A DNA stretch of 64,000 nucleotides from Pseudogulbenkiania ferrooxidans 2002 (GCF_000174355.1 NZ_ACIS01000002.1:463497-527496), one strand, 5' to 3'; shown: positions 26,717 through 38,474, numbered from the stretch's first letter. Translations and numbers: made by a program. Notes: generated by a model not told the origin, from the sequence alone.

Positions 26717-27305
26717 GGGTTTGGTGACCTTTACGACGGCGCAAAGGGTGAATGGTACTCAAGGTTTGAGCAGGCAGGGAGCCATCGCGGCGCCGTGCAT
26801 TGCCTCATCGTTGCGCCTGGAGGAGAGGTTAATCGTTGCCATGCGGTTCCCCCAGGTTGACGGTAAAAAGGAGAAGAAGAAGGGCACCACACCCCGATGA
26901 CGGGCGCGGCGATACAGCCGTGGCTCAGCGCCCAGTGCGGGGAGATAGGCGGCGCAATACGCTGCACGTCAATGGTGCCCTACTGGTTGTTACGGAGGAT
27001 TGCCTTGTCGGCCGTTTCCACGCCGAAGCCACCGTTGATTGCCGGCTAAGCCAACGACAGATGACGGCCCAATCCAGGCCTGCTTTATCAAACACGCGCA
27101 AAGGCAGGTATCGAGGTGGACCAGTCGCTCTGGCAACAGTGCTTTTCGCAAAAGTGGTTGAGCTTAGTCTTCTTGGCCGTCAGATAGGCATCTGCGGAGG
27201 TGTGCCTGGCCGTGGCAGCGTGCCTTTGCAGTTCGACCTTATGGTCTCGCCTGCTTGACTATACTGCCTAGCGTAGCTCTCTTCCTCGCTCGTGAAATAA
27301 AGCGT
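26717..27305. other. Intergenic region without recognisable gene
   Basis: 589 bp between the GST gene (minus) and the solute-binding protein gene (plus). Open frames exist but none has an RBS, domain or sensible composition. I see nothing beyond the promoters that must flank both genes. Confidence 0.4.
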
Positions 27306-28037
27306 ATGTGGCGTGTGCTCGTATTGTTGCTTGGGCTATTGATCTGCACCCCTGCGTGGGCTGAAAAGATCATTGCAGCAGGCGACCCGTACCCTCCCTT
27401 CACAGACCCGGCTCAACCCAAGCAGGGCATCTCCCTGCAAATTATCCGGGCAGCATACGCCAGCCAAAACTACGATGTCGAAATGCGCTTTATGCCCTGG
27501 GCACGAGCAATCGAGGGTGTAAAAAACGGAATGTACGACATCCTTCCAGCTACCTGGTGGACGCAAGAGCGGACGACGTTTCTGCTATACAGCGAGCCCT
27601 ATATCAAGAGCGAGATCAAATTCATCAAGCGCAAGGATGATCCATTTGAATACAAGGGATTGGGCAGTCTGACCGGGAAAACGGTGGGTATCGTCAGAGG
27701 TTATGGCTACGGCGACGATTTCCTGGAAGCCACCAACTTCAACCGGGAAGAGGTTGCCGAAGTCATACAAAATATCAAGAAGTTGGTACTCGGCCGGATT
27801 GACCTGACGCTAGAAGACGAGATCGTCGCCCGCTGGATAATCAAGCACAATGCGCCAGATCTGCTGCAACAGATCGACTTCACAATGAACAGCTTGTCCA
27901 GCAAGCAGTTGCTTGTGACCAGCGGTTTGAAGAATCCACGTCACAAAGCCATCATCGAGGCGTTCAACAAGGGGCTGGCCGTCATCAAGGCCAATGGCAC
28001 CTACGAGAAGATTCTCCGAGAGAACGGTCTGAAGTGA
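27306..28037 (+). CDS. Periplasmic solute-binding protein, family 3 type
   Basis: A 243-residue secreted protein of the bacterial family 3 solute-binding fold (amino-acid-binding-like). The signal peptide is MWRVLVLLLGLLICTPAWA with cleavage before EKI. The mature part begins with the typical GDPYPPFTDP and continues to FNKGLAVIKANGTYEKILRENG at the C-terminus. Start 27306 was chosen because it places the signal peptide at the N-terminus; an earlier frame start at 27255 would bury it. No ABC permease or ATPase is adjacent, so it may be an orphan receptor or may work with distant components. Composition is less GC-rich than neighbours, which hints at acquisition. Confidence 0.82.
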   Translation: MWRVLVLLLGLLICTPAWAEKIIAAGDPYPPFTDPAQPKQGISLQIIRAAYASQNYDVEMRFMPWARAIEGVKNGMYDILPATWWTQERTTFLLYSEPYIKSEIKFIKRKDDPFEYKGLGSLTGKTVGIVRGYGYGDDFLEATNFNREEVAEVIQNIKKLVLGRIDLTLEDEIVARWIIKHNAPDLLQQIDFTMNSLSSKQLLVTSGLKNPRHKAIIEAFNKGLAVIKANGTYEKILRENGLK

Positions 28038-28333
28038 TCCCGCGCCGCACCTGAACCTTGGCCCTTTTCCGGCATGATGAAAACATAAAGCATCATAGAG
28101 CCGCTTGTATCAGGGCGCTATCTGTTAACAGGGTTGCCGATTCAGTTTCAGAGTGACGCGGCCGTTCAAACAGCGAGAGTTCCGACGTGTTGACTCTCCA
28201 CTCCTGGCCGGGAGTAGCCCCCGGTCACCGAGTCTCATCGTCCGACTGAAAAACCCCGGCACACGTATTCAATGCGCCTCGTCGACAGGACCAGGACGCA
28301 CAATTGGTCGTGCCATCTGGATGACTCAGGCCC

Positions 28334-29311
28334 TCAGATCCGCAAGCCGCTCTTCTTCAGTATCCGGCTGGAGAACAGGATGTCGTGGCTGCGGCAGGCG
28401 GGGCCGAGTTGGCTGACCAGCCGCGCCACCTCGGCGCGGACCTGGTCGTGGCTGGCGCCGTGGACCATGGCGAACAGGTTGTAGGGCCAGTGCGGGAGGG
28501 CGCGGGGACGGCGGTAACAGTGGGAGACGGCGGGGTCGGCGCCGAGTTGTTCGCCAAGGCGGTCGACGGCGTCGTCCGCCACGTCGAACACCGCCATGCC
28601 GTTGGCGGTGTAGCCGATGGCGTAGTGGTTGGGCACGGCGCCGATGCGGCGGATGACGCCGTTGCGCAGCATGGCCTCGAGTCGCGTCAGCACTTCGTGC
28701 TCGTCGCAGCCCAACGCCTCGGCGAGGGTGTGATAGGGCCGGGGCAGGCGCGGCAGGCCGGCCTGGGTGGCACGGACCAGGGCGCGGTCGAGGCCGTCGA
28801 GCGTCACCGGGCCGGCGTCCACCGGGCGGGACGCGCTCTGCCCCACCGGTGCCGTGCCGCCGACGGCGAAGCGCATGCCGACGAAGTATTCGCGCTCCTT
28901 GGGGAAAGCGTGCACGGTGAGGCCGGTGGCGGCTTCGATGCGGGCGGTGGCGGCGGCGATGCCCTGTGGCGTTTCGGTGGCGAGCACGAACCACATGTTG
29001 AGGCGGTGCTCGCGGCGGTAGTTGTGCGCCACTTCGGGCAGGGCGTTGACCTGCTCCGCCACCTCGTCGAAGCGTTGTTCCGGCACCGCCAGCGCGGCCA
29101 GCACGAAGGCGCCACCCATACGTTCGATCTGGAACAGCGGACCGAAGCGGGTCAGGGTGCGGTGCTGCAACAGGCGGTTGAGACGGGCGATCAACTCGGT
29201 TTCGGTGATCCCGAGCGGCGCGGCAGCCTCGGCGAACGGCCGTGGGCTGAGTGGAAAACCGCCCTGCAGCTGGTCGATGAGACGCCGGTCGATCCCGTCC
29301 AGTTCAGTCAT
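28334..29311 (-). CDS. nirDL: Fused siroheme decarboxylase, NirD-NirL type
   Basis: A 325-residue protein made of two AsnC/Lrp-like units that in many denitrifiers are separate proteins. Unit 1 (about 4-150; IDRRLIDQLQGGFPLSPRPF, FGPLFQIERMGG, HNYRREHRLNMWF) resembles NirD. Unit 2 (about 175-320; GLPRLPRPYHTLAE, NGVIRRIGAVPNHYAIGY, CYRRPRALPHWPYNLFAMVHG) resembles NirL. Together with its partner it decarboxylates siroheme to 12,18-didecarboxysiroheme. The start at 29311 gives the usual MTELDGIDRR; an earlier GTG (29332) is possible. It overlaps the previous gene by 8 bp. D/L versus G/H assignment is by motif memory and moderately sure. Confidence 0.85.
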   Translation of the reverse strand: MTELDGIDRRLIDQLQGGFPLSPRPFAEAAAPLGITETELIARLNRLLQHRTLTRFGPLFQIERMGGAFVLAALAVPEQRFDEVAEQVNALPEVAHNYRREHRLNMWFVLATETPQGIAAATARIEAATGLTVHAFPKEREYFVGMRFAVGGTAPVGQSASRPVDAGPVTLDGLDRALVRATQAGLPRLPRPYHTLAEALGCDEHEVLTRLEAMLRNGVIRRIGAVPNHYAIGYTANGMAVFDVADDAVDRLGEQLGADPAVSHCYRRPRALPHWPYNLFAMVHGASHDQVRAEVARLVSQLGPACRSHDILFSSRILKKSGLRI

Positions 29312-30338
29312 GACGGTAGCCGTAGCGCGCACCGCGCTGGGTATAGCGGCGGGTCGAGATCAGCACCGAATGCGGCAGGTGCATCACGTCGTGGCGGGCG
29401 CGCAGTTCGTCGACGGTCTGGCGCACGGTCAGGGCGTCCGGGGCGTGGATCATGCAGAACAGGTTGTACGGCCACAGCGGCGGGCGCGCCGGGCGGGCGT
29501 AGCACAGCGTCACCGCCTGCTCGGCGGCGAGCTTGACGCCAAGGTCGTCGCGCTCTTCTTCGTCCTCGACGCGCCACACACACATGGCGTTGGCATGGTA
29601 GCCCAGCTCGCGGTGGCGCACCACCAGGCCGAAACGGCGGATCACCCCGCTGTCGCACCAGTCGGTGAGGATGTGCAGCACTTCTTCGCGACTCAGGCCG
29701 GCGCGTTCCGCCAGCAGGCGATACGGCTCCGGTTCCAGCGCCAGGCCGTCTTCCAGCGCCCCGACCAGGCGGCGTTCAGACTGGCTCAGGCTGAGCGAGC
29801 CCATTCCCTGCAGGCATTCGCGCGGGCGCGGCTGGTCGCCGGGCAGGAAGGAGAAGCCCAGGTCGATGTGATATTCCTTGAGCAGCGGCAGGTGGAGCGG
29901 CTTGATGCCGGTGGCGAGGTAGATGCGCGCCAGCACTTCGGCGACACGACTGCGGTCGGACGCGGTGACCACAAACCACAAGTTGACATGATGCGCGCGG
30001 GCGTAGTTGTGGTTCACCTCGGGCAGGCTGCTGACGTAGTGCGCCACGGCGTCGAGCCGCTCCGGCGGCACCGCCATCGCCGCCAGGGTACTGGCACCGA
30101 CGGTATTGGGGGCGAAGATGGCGCCGACCCGTCCCAGCACACCCTGCTGGTGCGCCGTGGCCAGGGCGTCGATGATACCGTCCTCGCTCCACCCCTCCCC
30201 CGCCTCTTCGGCCAACCTGGCGTAAGGACGCAGGGCCAGCGGGAAGCGGTGCTGGAAACGGTTGAGCAGGGCCAGCGTCGGGGCGCTGAGCAATGGGGTG
30301 GCCGGCGGGAATGCCGGCGAGCGAAGGATTCTTGTCAT
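29304..30338 (-). CDS. nirGH: Fused siroheme decarboxylase, NirG-NirH type
   Basis: A 344-residue protein with the same double-unit plan as its neighbour. The N-terminal unit (about 20-170; RFPLALRPYARLAEEAG, GRVGAIFAPNTVGASTLAA, HNYARAHHVNLWFVV) resembles NirG. The C-terminal unit (about 190-340; EPEPYRLLAERAG, DSGVIRRFGLVVRHRELGYHANAMCVW, PPLWPYNLFCMIH) resembles NirH. It acts in the cytoplasm in heme d1 synthesis. It starts 3 bp after the nirF stop. The order nirF-GH-DL is swapped compared with the usual F-D-L-G-H. Confidence 0.85.
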   Translation of the reverse strand: MTRILRSPAFPPATPLLSAPTLALLNRFQHRFPLALRPYARLAEEAGEGWSEDGIIDALATAHQQGVLGRVGAIFAPNTVGASTLAAMAVPPERLDAVAHYVSSLPEVNHNYARAHHVNLWFVVTASDRSRVAEVLARIYLATGIKPLHLPLLKEYHIDLGFSFLPGDQPRPRECLQGMGSLSLSQSERRLVGALEDGLALEPEPYRLLAERAGLSREEVLHILTDWCDSGVIRRFGLVVRHRELGYHANAMCVWRVEDEEERDDLGVKLAAEQAVTLCYARPARPPLWPYNLFCMIHAPDALTVRQTVDELRARHDVMHLPHSVLISTRRYTQRGARYGYRHD

Positions 30339-30341
30339 GAC

Positions 30342-31526
30342 TCACATTCCGATACGGCTGGCACGCCAGCTGAAGAAGATGCCCGAGGGGCTGGCCGCCG
30401 GCAGTTCGCGCCGCACGGCGAGTGTGGCGGTGTCGACGATGACCAGCTTGTCGTCGTCACGGCTCGACAACCAGACCTCGTCGCCGCGCGGCGTAAATTC
30501 CATGTGCAGGATGCCACGGCCGGGTTTGAGCGTTTTGACCACGGTCAACGTCGGCACGTCGATCACCTGCACCGTGTCGTTGTGCGGGAAGGCAAAGTTG
30601 ACCCAGACGCGGCGCCCGGACGGCTCGGCCATGACGAACACCGGCTGGCCATGCACCGGAACCTTGGCGCGCAGTTGCCAGTCGCGGGTATCGGCCACCA
30701 GCACCTCGTTGTGACCGATGGCGGGCAGGAAGGCTTGGCCGCCGGACAATGCCCAGCCGCGCAGGTGCGGCATTTTGTAGACCGGCAGTTTTTCCGTGCC
30801 GCGGCCGTAGCCGTCGAGCACGCGGCGCACCCCGGCTTCGGGGTGCCAGGTATCGAGCAGCGCCAGGCCGTCTTCGCCGAACAGCCCGGCCAGGTAATAG
30901 CGGCCGTCCTGGCTGGCGAGCCCGTCGTAGGGCTGGCGGCCGACATTGGGGTAACGCGTGGTGACCGGGTGACGCGGGTCGGCGACGTCGATCACCCAGA
31001 TCTCGCCGGCTTCGAACAGGGAAAAGGCAAAGCGCTGGCCGGGCAGATCGGCCAGGCCGACCACCTTGGAGCTGTGCCCGCTGGCCGCGTCGCGCGTACT
31101 GACCTCGGCCAGCAGTTCCAGGGTGTCGGCGTCGAACAGCTTGACCCCGCCCGGTTCGTAATTCTGCGCGGCGACGACGCGACCGTCGCTGGAGATGGCG
31201 CCGCCGATGCTGTTGCCGGCCTGCATCACCCGCTTCACCAGGCGGCCGGTCAGGATATCGACCTTGGACAGCCCGCCGTCGCGCCCGAACACGTAGGCGT
31301 AGCGCGCGTCGCGCGAGAACACCACCGAGGCGTGCGACAGGTCGCCCAGCCCCGTGACTGTGGCGAACCGTTCGCTGCGGGTGTTGTCGACCAGCTGCAC
31401 ACTGCCGCTGGCGCGTTCGATGACGACGCCGAGGTCGCCACTGCCGCGCACAGCCGTAGTCGTAGAGCAGCCTGCCAAGAGCAGGCTGGCACAGAGCACC
31501 CCCGTGCCGCTTATCGCCCATTTCAG
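30342..31526 (-). CDS. nirF: NirF, heme d1 biosynthesis protein, probable lipoprotein
   Basis: A periplasmic d1-type eight-bladed propeller without heme c, acting late in heme d1 synthesis (dihydro-heme d1 formation) before NirN. It has 394 residues from the start used here, matching the usual about 390. A lipoprotein signal is clear: a hydrophobic stretch ending LLLAGC (Cys20). There is no ATG in frame near the signal peptide. The best fit is CTG at 31526 (giving MKWAISGTGV...), with GTG at 31499 as an alternative that leaves too short a signal. The CTG overlaps the stop of a mini-ORF in the repeat just upstream. Confidence 0.85.
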   Translation of the reverse strand: MKWAISGTGVLCASLLLAGCSTTTAVRGSGDLGVVIERASGSVQLVDNTRSERFATVTGLGDLSHASVVFSRDARYAYVFGRDGGLSKVDILTGRLVKRVMQAGNSIGGAISSDGRVVAAQNYEPGGVKLFDADTLELLAEVSTRDAASGHSSKVVGLADLPGQRFAFSLFEAGEIWVIDVADPRHPVTTRYPNVGRQPYDGLASQDGRYYLAGLFGEDGLALLDTWHPEAGVRRVLDGYGRGTEKLPVYKMPHLRGWALSGGQAFLPAIGHNEVLVADTRDWQLRAKVPVHGQPVFVMAEPSGRRVWVNFAFPHNDTVQVIDVPTLTVVKTLKPGRGILHMEFTPRGDEVWLSSRDDDKLVIVDTATLAVRRELPAASPSGIFFSWRASRIGM

Positions 31527-31602
31527 TAGGCGAGCGAGCCCAGGCAGCTTGTGGGCCGCCGGAGCGCAGGAACCCGAATGGACACGGAGTCCATGAGGAT
31601 TA
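31523..31602 (-). repeat. Dispersed element with 23-codon mini-ORF at the nirF 5' end
   Basis: The copy in front of nirF. The minus strand carries an ATG at 31594, a 23-residue frame ending ...SCLGSLAY, and a TGA (31523-31525) overlapping the presumed nirF CTG start. The core palindrome is ATGGAC-ACGGA-GTCCAT. It aligns over its whole length with the copy before nirC (32029-32108) and in its core with 21960-22000. Confidence 0.7.
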
Positions 31603-31690
31603 TGGCTGAGCGAATCTCCATGAGAGATTCGCACGCTCAGAGCACCTCCGGTACCCAAGAGGCGAAGGCACAGCCGCCGAATGGAAGGGA

Positions 31691-32032
31691 CTACTCGGGA
31701 GCGCCGTCTTTCAGCCACTGTATGACCCATTTGGCTTCTTCTTCCGTCAAAAACGGCCGCCATGGCGGCATCGCGGTACCGGGGCGACCGTTCAATATCG
31801 TGGCCAGCAGCGCCTCGTCCGGGCGGCCGGCCAGGGCCTCGGCGGTGAGCGGGCTGCCCAGCCCGCCCTTGAGCGTGAGGCCGTGGCAGGAGCCGCAGTC
31901 CTGGCGCACCAGATGACGGATCACCGCCGCGCGCTCCGGCGGCGGCGCCGAGACCGGCGGCGCCGCCAGCGCCAGGTTGGCCGAAACCAGCAGCGTCAGC
32001 CCGGCCAGGACGTTGCGTAGTGCCCGTCTCAG
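31691..32032 (-). CDS. nirC: NirC, small c-type cytochrome
   Basis: A periplasmic monoheme cytochrome c, 113 residues from the start used here, close to the usual NirC size. The signal peptide MRRALRNVLAGLTLLVSANLALA is followed by the heme motif Cys46-Gly-Ser-Cys49-His50 and an axial Met candidate in GTAMPPWRPFLT. NirC can donate electrons to NirS and is placed in the nirS operon. The only near start is a CTG at 32032 that overlaps the mini-ORF stop of the upstream repeat. An ATG at 32125 would add 31 residues translated from the repeat and has no RBS. Confidence 0.85.
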   Translation of the reverse strand: MRRALRNVLAGLTLLVSANLALAAPPVSAPPPERAAVIRHLVRQDCGSCHGLTLKGGLGSPLTAEALAGRPDEALLATILNGRPGTAMPPWRPFLTEEEAKWVIQWLKDGAPE

Positions 32033-32108
32033 CGGGCGGGCGAGCCAAGACAGCTTGGGCGCCGCCGGCGCACAGGACCCGGAATGTACTCGTCGTACAT
32101 GAGGAGTC
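32029..32108 (-). repeat. Dispersed element with 23-codon mini-ORF at the nirC 5' end
   Basis: The copy in front of nirC. ATG at 32100, 23 codons, and TGA at 32029-32031 overlapping CTG. The core palindrome is ATGTAC-TCGTC-GTACAT. Where the nirF copy has a G-C pair in the stem this one has T-A, so pairing is kept while sequence changes. The mini-peptide (MYDEYIPGPV...SCLGSPAR) shares little beyond the C-terminal SCLGS-A with the other copy. Confidence 0.7.
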
Positions 32109-32193
32109 CTGAGCGCTGAGCACATCAACGATGCGCACGCAGCCCGCCCGGAGCTCAAGCCGTGAAGGCGCCGCCGCCCGATGAGGCGGGTAG

Positions 32194-32505
32194 TTACTGC
32201 GACAGTACCCACTTCACCAGGACCTTCAGGTCGGCATCGGGCACGCTGGGGTTGGGCGACATCGGGACCGGTCCGAAACTGCCGGAACCGCCCTTCTTCA
32301 CCTTGTCCATCAGCTTGGCTTCGACGCTCTGCCCCTTGTACTTGGCGGCGACGTCCTTGAAGGCCGGGCCGACCACTTTCTTGTCGACGCTGTGGCAGGC
32401 CAGGCAGTTGTACTGCTTGGCCATGTCCTGCGGGGTGGCGGCCAGCACGTTGGCCGAAGCCAGACCGGCCAGCACGGCGGCCATGATCCATTGATTGGTT
32501 TTCAT
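32194..32505 (-). CDS. nirM: Cytochrome c551-type electron donor NirM
   Basis: A small periplasmic class I cytochrome c, 103 residues, donating electrons to NirS. Signal peptide up to VLA (residue 22), heme motif Cys34-Leu-Ala-Cys37-His38, and axial Met82 in FGPVPMSPNP. It is the second gene of the nirS operon, 62 bp after nirS, with a good GGAGT upstream of the start. Confidence 0.93.
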   Translation of the reverse strand: MKTNQWIMAAVLAGLASANVLAATPQDMAKQYNCLACHSVDKKVVGPAFKDVAAKYKGQSVEAKLMDKVKKGGSGSFGPVPMSPNPSVPDADLKVLVKWVLSQ

Positions 32506-32567
32506 GTTGTGACTCCTTCTGCCGCGGCCGGCGGTGAACGCCGACCACTGATCGATAATTGCTGCGC

Positions 32568-36250
<3,683 letters not shown>

Positions 36251-36252
36251 CG

Positions 36253-36648
36253 TCAATGCTCCTGACGGTGCCGCCACAAACCGGGCAGCGGGTAGCAGAA
36301 AGGCTGGTCGGCCAGCACCCGGGCCAGCGCCGCGATCCCCATCAGCGCCAGCACGGCGTGCAACGCGAGGAAGGAGAGGATCAGCGGCAGCCAGCCGACG
36401 GCGCGGGACGGGTCCAGCAGCAGGCCGCTCAGCGCCAGCGGGACCAGCAGCATGCCGGCGCGCCAGGAGGCCCCCCAGGACTGGTGCAGGGCTTCGGCCA
36501 ACCTGGGCGTGGCCTGGCCGCGCCAGCGCCGGCGGCACCAGCACAGCAACAGGAAGGCGATGCCGGGGGCCAAGAGCAGGTTGGCGAGATAGAGCGCGTG
36601 GGCCAGCACCACCTTGTGCTGTTCGTCCTGCCGTTCGTCGTCGCCCAT
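36253..36648 (-). CDS. Membrane protein of unknown function between norQ and norD
   Basis: 131 residues with three clear hydrophobic helices (about 14-38, 62-80 and 84-108) and a His-rich N-terminus (DERQDEQHKVVLAHALYLANLLLAP). I do not recognise the family with certainty; the N-terminal pattern recalls small DUF4870-like membrane proteins. It starts 1 bp after the norQ stop and ends 2 bp before norD, so it is co-translated with the activation genes. A role in cNOR assembly, for example a membrane anchor for NorQD, is inferred from position only. Confidence 0.75.
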   Translation of the reverse strand: MGDDERQDEQHKVVLAHALYLANLLLAPGIAFLLLCWCRRRWRGQATPRLAEALHQSWGASWRAGMLLVPLALSGLLLDPSRAVGWLPLILSFLALHAVLALMGIAALARVLADQPFCYPLPGLWRHRQEH

Positions 36649-36649
36649 G

Positions 36650-37456
36650 TCAGGCGGCGAACTGGGTGTCGATGACGGCCAAGAGCGCCGCCAGGGTGTC
36701 GGCGTCGTCGGTCAGCGGCTCGGCCAGCGCGGTACGGCAGGCGGTGAGCGGTGCCATGCCGGCGGCCATCAGCTTGGCGGCGTAGACCAGGAGGCGGGTG
36801 CTGACCGATTCGTCCAGGTCGTAGCCGGTGAGGCGGCGCAGCTGGCCCGCCAGCGTCACCAGTTGCTTGGCGCGCCCGGCGTCGATGCCGCTCTCGCGCA
36901 CCACCACGGCGTGCTCCACCTCGGGCTGCGGGAAGTCGAACGACATCGCCACGAAGCGCTGCCGCGTCGACGGCTTGAGGGTCTTCAGCACGTGCTGGTA
37001 GCCGGGGTTGTACGACACCACCAGCATGAAGTCGGGCGAGGCCTCCAGCACCTCGCCGGTGCGCTCGATCGGCAGGATGCGGCGGTCGTCGGTGAGCGGG
37101 TGCAGCACCACGGTGGTGTCCTTGCGCGCCTCGACCACTTCGTCGAGATAGCAGATGCCGCCCTCGCGCACGGCGCGGGTGAGCGGGCCGTCGCTCCAGT
37201 AGGTGGCGCCGTCGCCGATCAGGTGGCGGCCGACCAGGTCGGCGGCGGTCAGGTCGTCGTGGCAGGACACGGTGATCAGCGGCAGGCCGAGGCGCGCCGC
37301 CATGTGGGCGACGAAGCGGGTCTTGCCGCAGCCGGTGGGGCCCTTGATCAGCACCGGCAGCTGCTGGCGCCAGGCGGCCTCGAACAGCTCGCATTCGGAG
37401 CCGACCGGCTGGTAGAAAGGAACATCAAGTTGGGCCGAAACGGTGGGTGCGTTCAT
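36650..37456 (-). CDS. norQ: NorQ, MoxR-type AAA+ ATPase for NO reductase activation
   Basis: A cytoplasmic AAA+ ATPase of 268 residues in the MoxR/CbbQ/NorQ family that remodels cNOR with NorD, probably for non-heme iron insertion. Walker A is GPTGCGKT (about 39-46), Walker B is GGICYLDEV, and sensor 1 is LVVSYNPGY. The C-terminal helical part is typical of CbbQ/NorQ. It lies between norF and the small membrane protein gene on the minus strand, 9 bp after norF. Confidence 0.94.
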   Translation of the reverse strand: MNAPTVSAQLDVPFYQPVGSECELFEAAWRQQLPVLIKGPTGCGKTRFVAHMAARLGLPLITVSCHDDLTAADLVGRHLIGDGATYWSDGPLTRAVREGGICYLDEVVEARKDTTVVLHPLTDDRRILPIERTGEVLEASPDFMLVVSYNPGYQHVLKTLKPSTRQRFVAMSFDFPQPEVEHAVVVRESGIDAGRAKQLVTLAGQLRRLTGYDLDESVSTRLLVYAAKLMAAGMAPLTACRTALAEPLTDDADTLAALLAVIDTQFAA

Positions 37457-37465
37457 GGCGTTCTC

Positions 37466-37732
37466 TCACAGGAAACTGAAAATCAACACGGCGCTCACCA
37501 GCGCCAGCCAGCCGTGCACGGTCAGCCGCAGCCAGGCTGGGGCGTGGCGCAAGGCCATGTAGTGCTCGACGATGGCCAGGCCCTTGAGCCAGGCCACCGA
37601 CAACGCCGCCAGCGCAAGGTGGCCGGGGGTGAGGTGAGCGTCAGCAAGAAAAGCCGCCAGCAGGGTCAGCGCGGTCAACCACAGCCACACCCGCCAGACG
37701 GTAGGGAAATCTCTCAAAGCGTTCATAGTCAT
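37466..37732 (-). CDS. norF: NorF-like small membrane protein
   Basis: 88 residues, three hydrophobic helices, of the cytochrome-oxidase-subunit-IV-like/NorF type (VWLWLTALTLLAAFLA, ALAALSVAWLKGLAIVEHYMALRHAP, VHGWLALVSAVLIFSFL). The KGLAIVEHYM...RHAP pattern is characteristic. NorF improves NO reductase activity in other denitrifiers without being a catalytic subunit. The ATG at 37732 or the one at 37726 could be the start; the RBS is weak. It sits between norE and norQ. Confidence 0.82.
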   Translation of the reverse strand: MTMNALRDFPTVWRVWLWLTALTLLAAFLADAHLTPGHLALAALSVAWLKGLAIVEHYMALRHAPAWLRLTVHGWLALVSAVLIFSFL

Positions 37733-37883
37733 CAACTTACGCGTCGGGCCCCGGCCTCACCTTGACCAAGGGCAAGCAATAAAAATCACTCAGAACCGGT
37801 TCAGGATGTGTCGCGGACGGCCCTCGGCTGGGCTACGCCATGGCGTCCCGATTAGGGACGTGCAACACGATCGTGGACAGGCT

Positions 37884-38474
37884 CTAACGTGCCACGTACA
37901 CCAGCGCGAACAGCACCACCCACACCAGGTCCACCATGTGCCAGTAGGCGGCGGCGGTCTCCACACCGGCGAGCTGGCCCGGCCGGTAGCGCCCGTCGCG
38001 GGCGTACACGGCCACGGCACCGATGATCACCATGCCGAGGATGACGTGCAGGAAGTGGAAGAAGGTGAGCGACAGGTAGAACATCCAGAAGGTGTCGCTC
38101 GACAGCGTGATGCCGGCGGCGAACTTGCCGGCGAACTCGCCGCACTTGAGCACCACGAAGCCCATTCCCAGCGCCACGGTCAGCCACAGCAGACGCCGGG
38201 CGGTGCGCTGGCGATCGAGCACGAAGGCCCGCACCGCCGCCGACACGCTGGCGCTGCCGGCAATCAGCAGCAGGGTATTGACGGTGGGCACGCCCAGCGC
38301 CAGCTGGCGCTGGCCGGCGACGAAGGTGGCAGGGTCGTGCGCCCGGGCATAACCGTAGGCGAGAAAGAACACCCCGAACACCAGCAGCTCGGCGAGGATG
38401 AAGAACCACATCGCCAGATCGCCCGGCACCTCGCGCGGGTTGGCCGAAGCCGACAGGGTTACGCTCTGGTTCAT
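37884..38474 (-). CDS. norE: NorE, cytochrome oxidase subunit III-like protein
   Basis: A 196-residue inner-membrane protein with five helices, of the COX3/NorE family. It is associated with cNOR expression or stability but is not part of the NorCB core. Motifs include PGDLAMWFFILAELLVFG, LSLTFFHFLHVILG and AAYWHMVDLVWVVLFALVY. Start 38474 follows GGGAGG. A terminator separates it from norCB, so norE-norF-norQ-norD form a second unit. Confidence 0.9.
   Translation of the reverse strand: MNQSVTLSASANPREVPGDLAMWFFILAELLVFGVFFLAYGYARAHDPATFVAGQRQLALGVPTVNTLLLIAGSASVSAAVRAFVLDRQRTARRLLWLTVALGMGFVVLKCGEFAGKFAAGITLSSDTFWMFYLSLTFFHFLHVILGMVIIGAVAVYARDGRYRPGQLAGVETAAAYWHMVDLVWVVLFALVYVAR

Noticed and set aside
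26836-27258. A 140-codon frame before the solute-binding protein gene
   Set aside because: Arginine-rich, no RBS and no recognisable domain; most likely a chance frame.
31691-32125. ATG at 32125 as the nirC start
   Set aside because: It lacks an RBS and would add 31 residues translated from the dispersed element, placing the signal peptide internally. Kept as an alternative only.
37762-37775. TTGACCAAGGGCAA upstream of norF as a Dnr box
   Set aside because: Nine of ten consensus positions match, but a start 41.5 bp from the centre falls at or after the norF start codon. No suitable -10 was seen.
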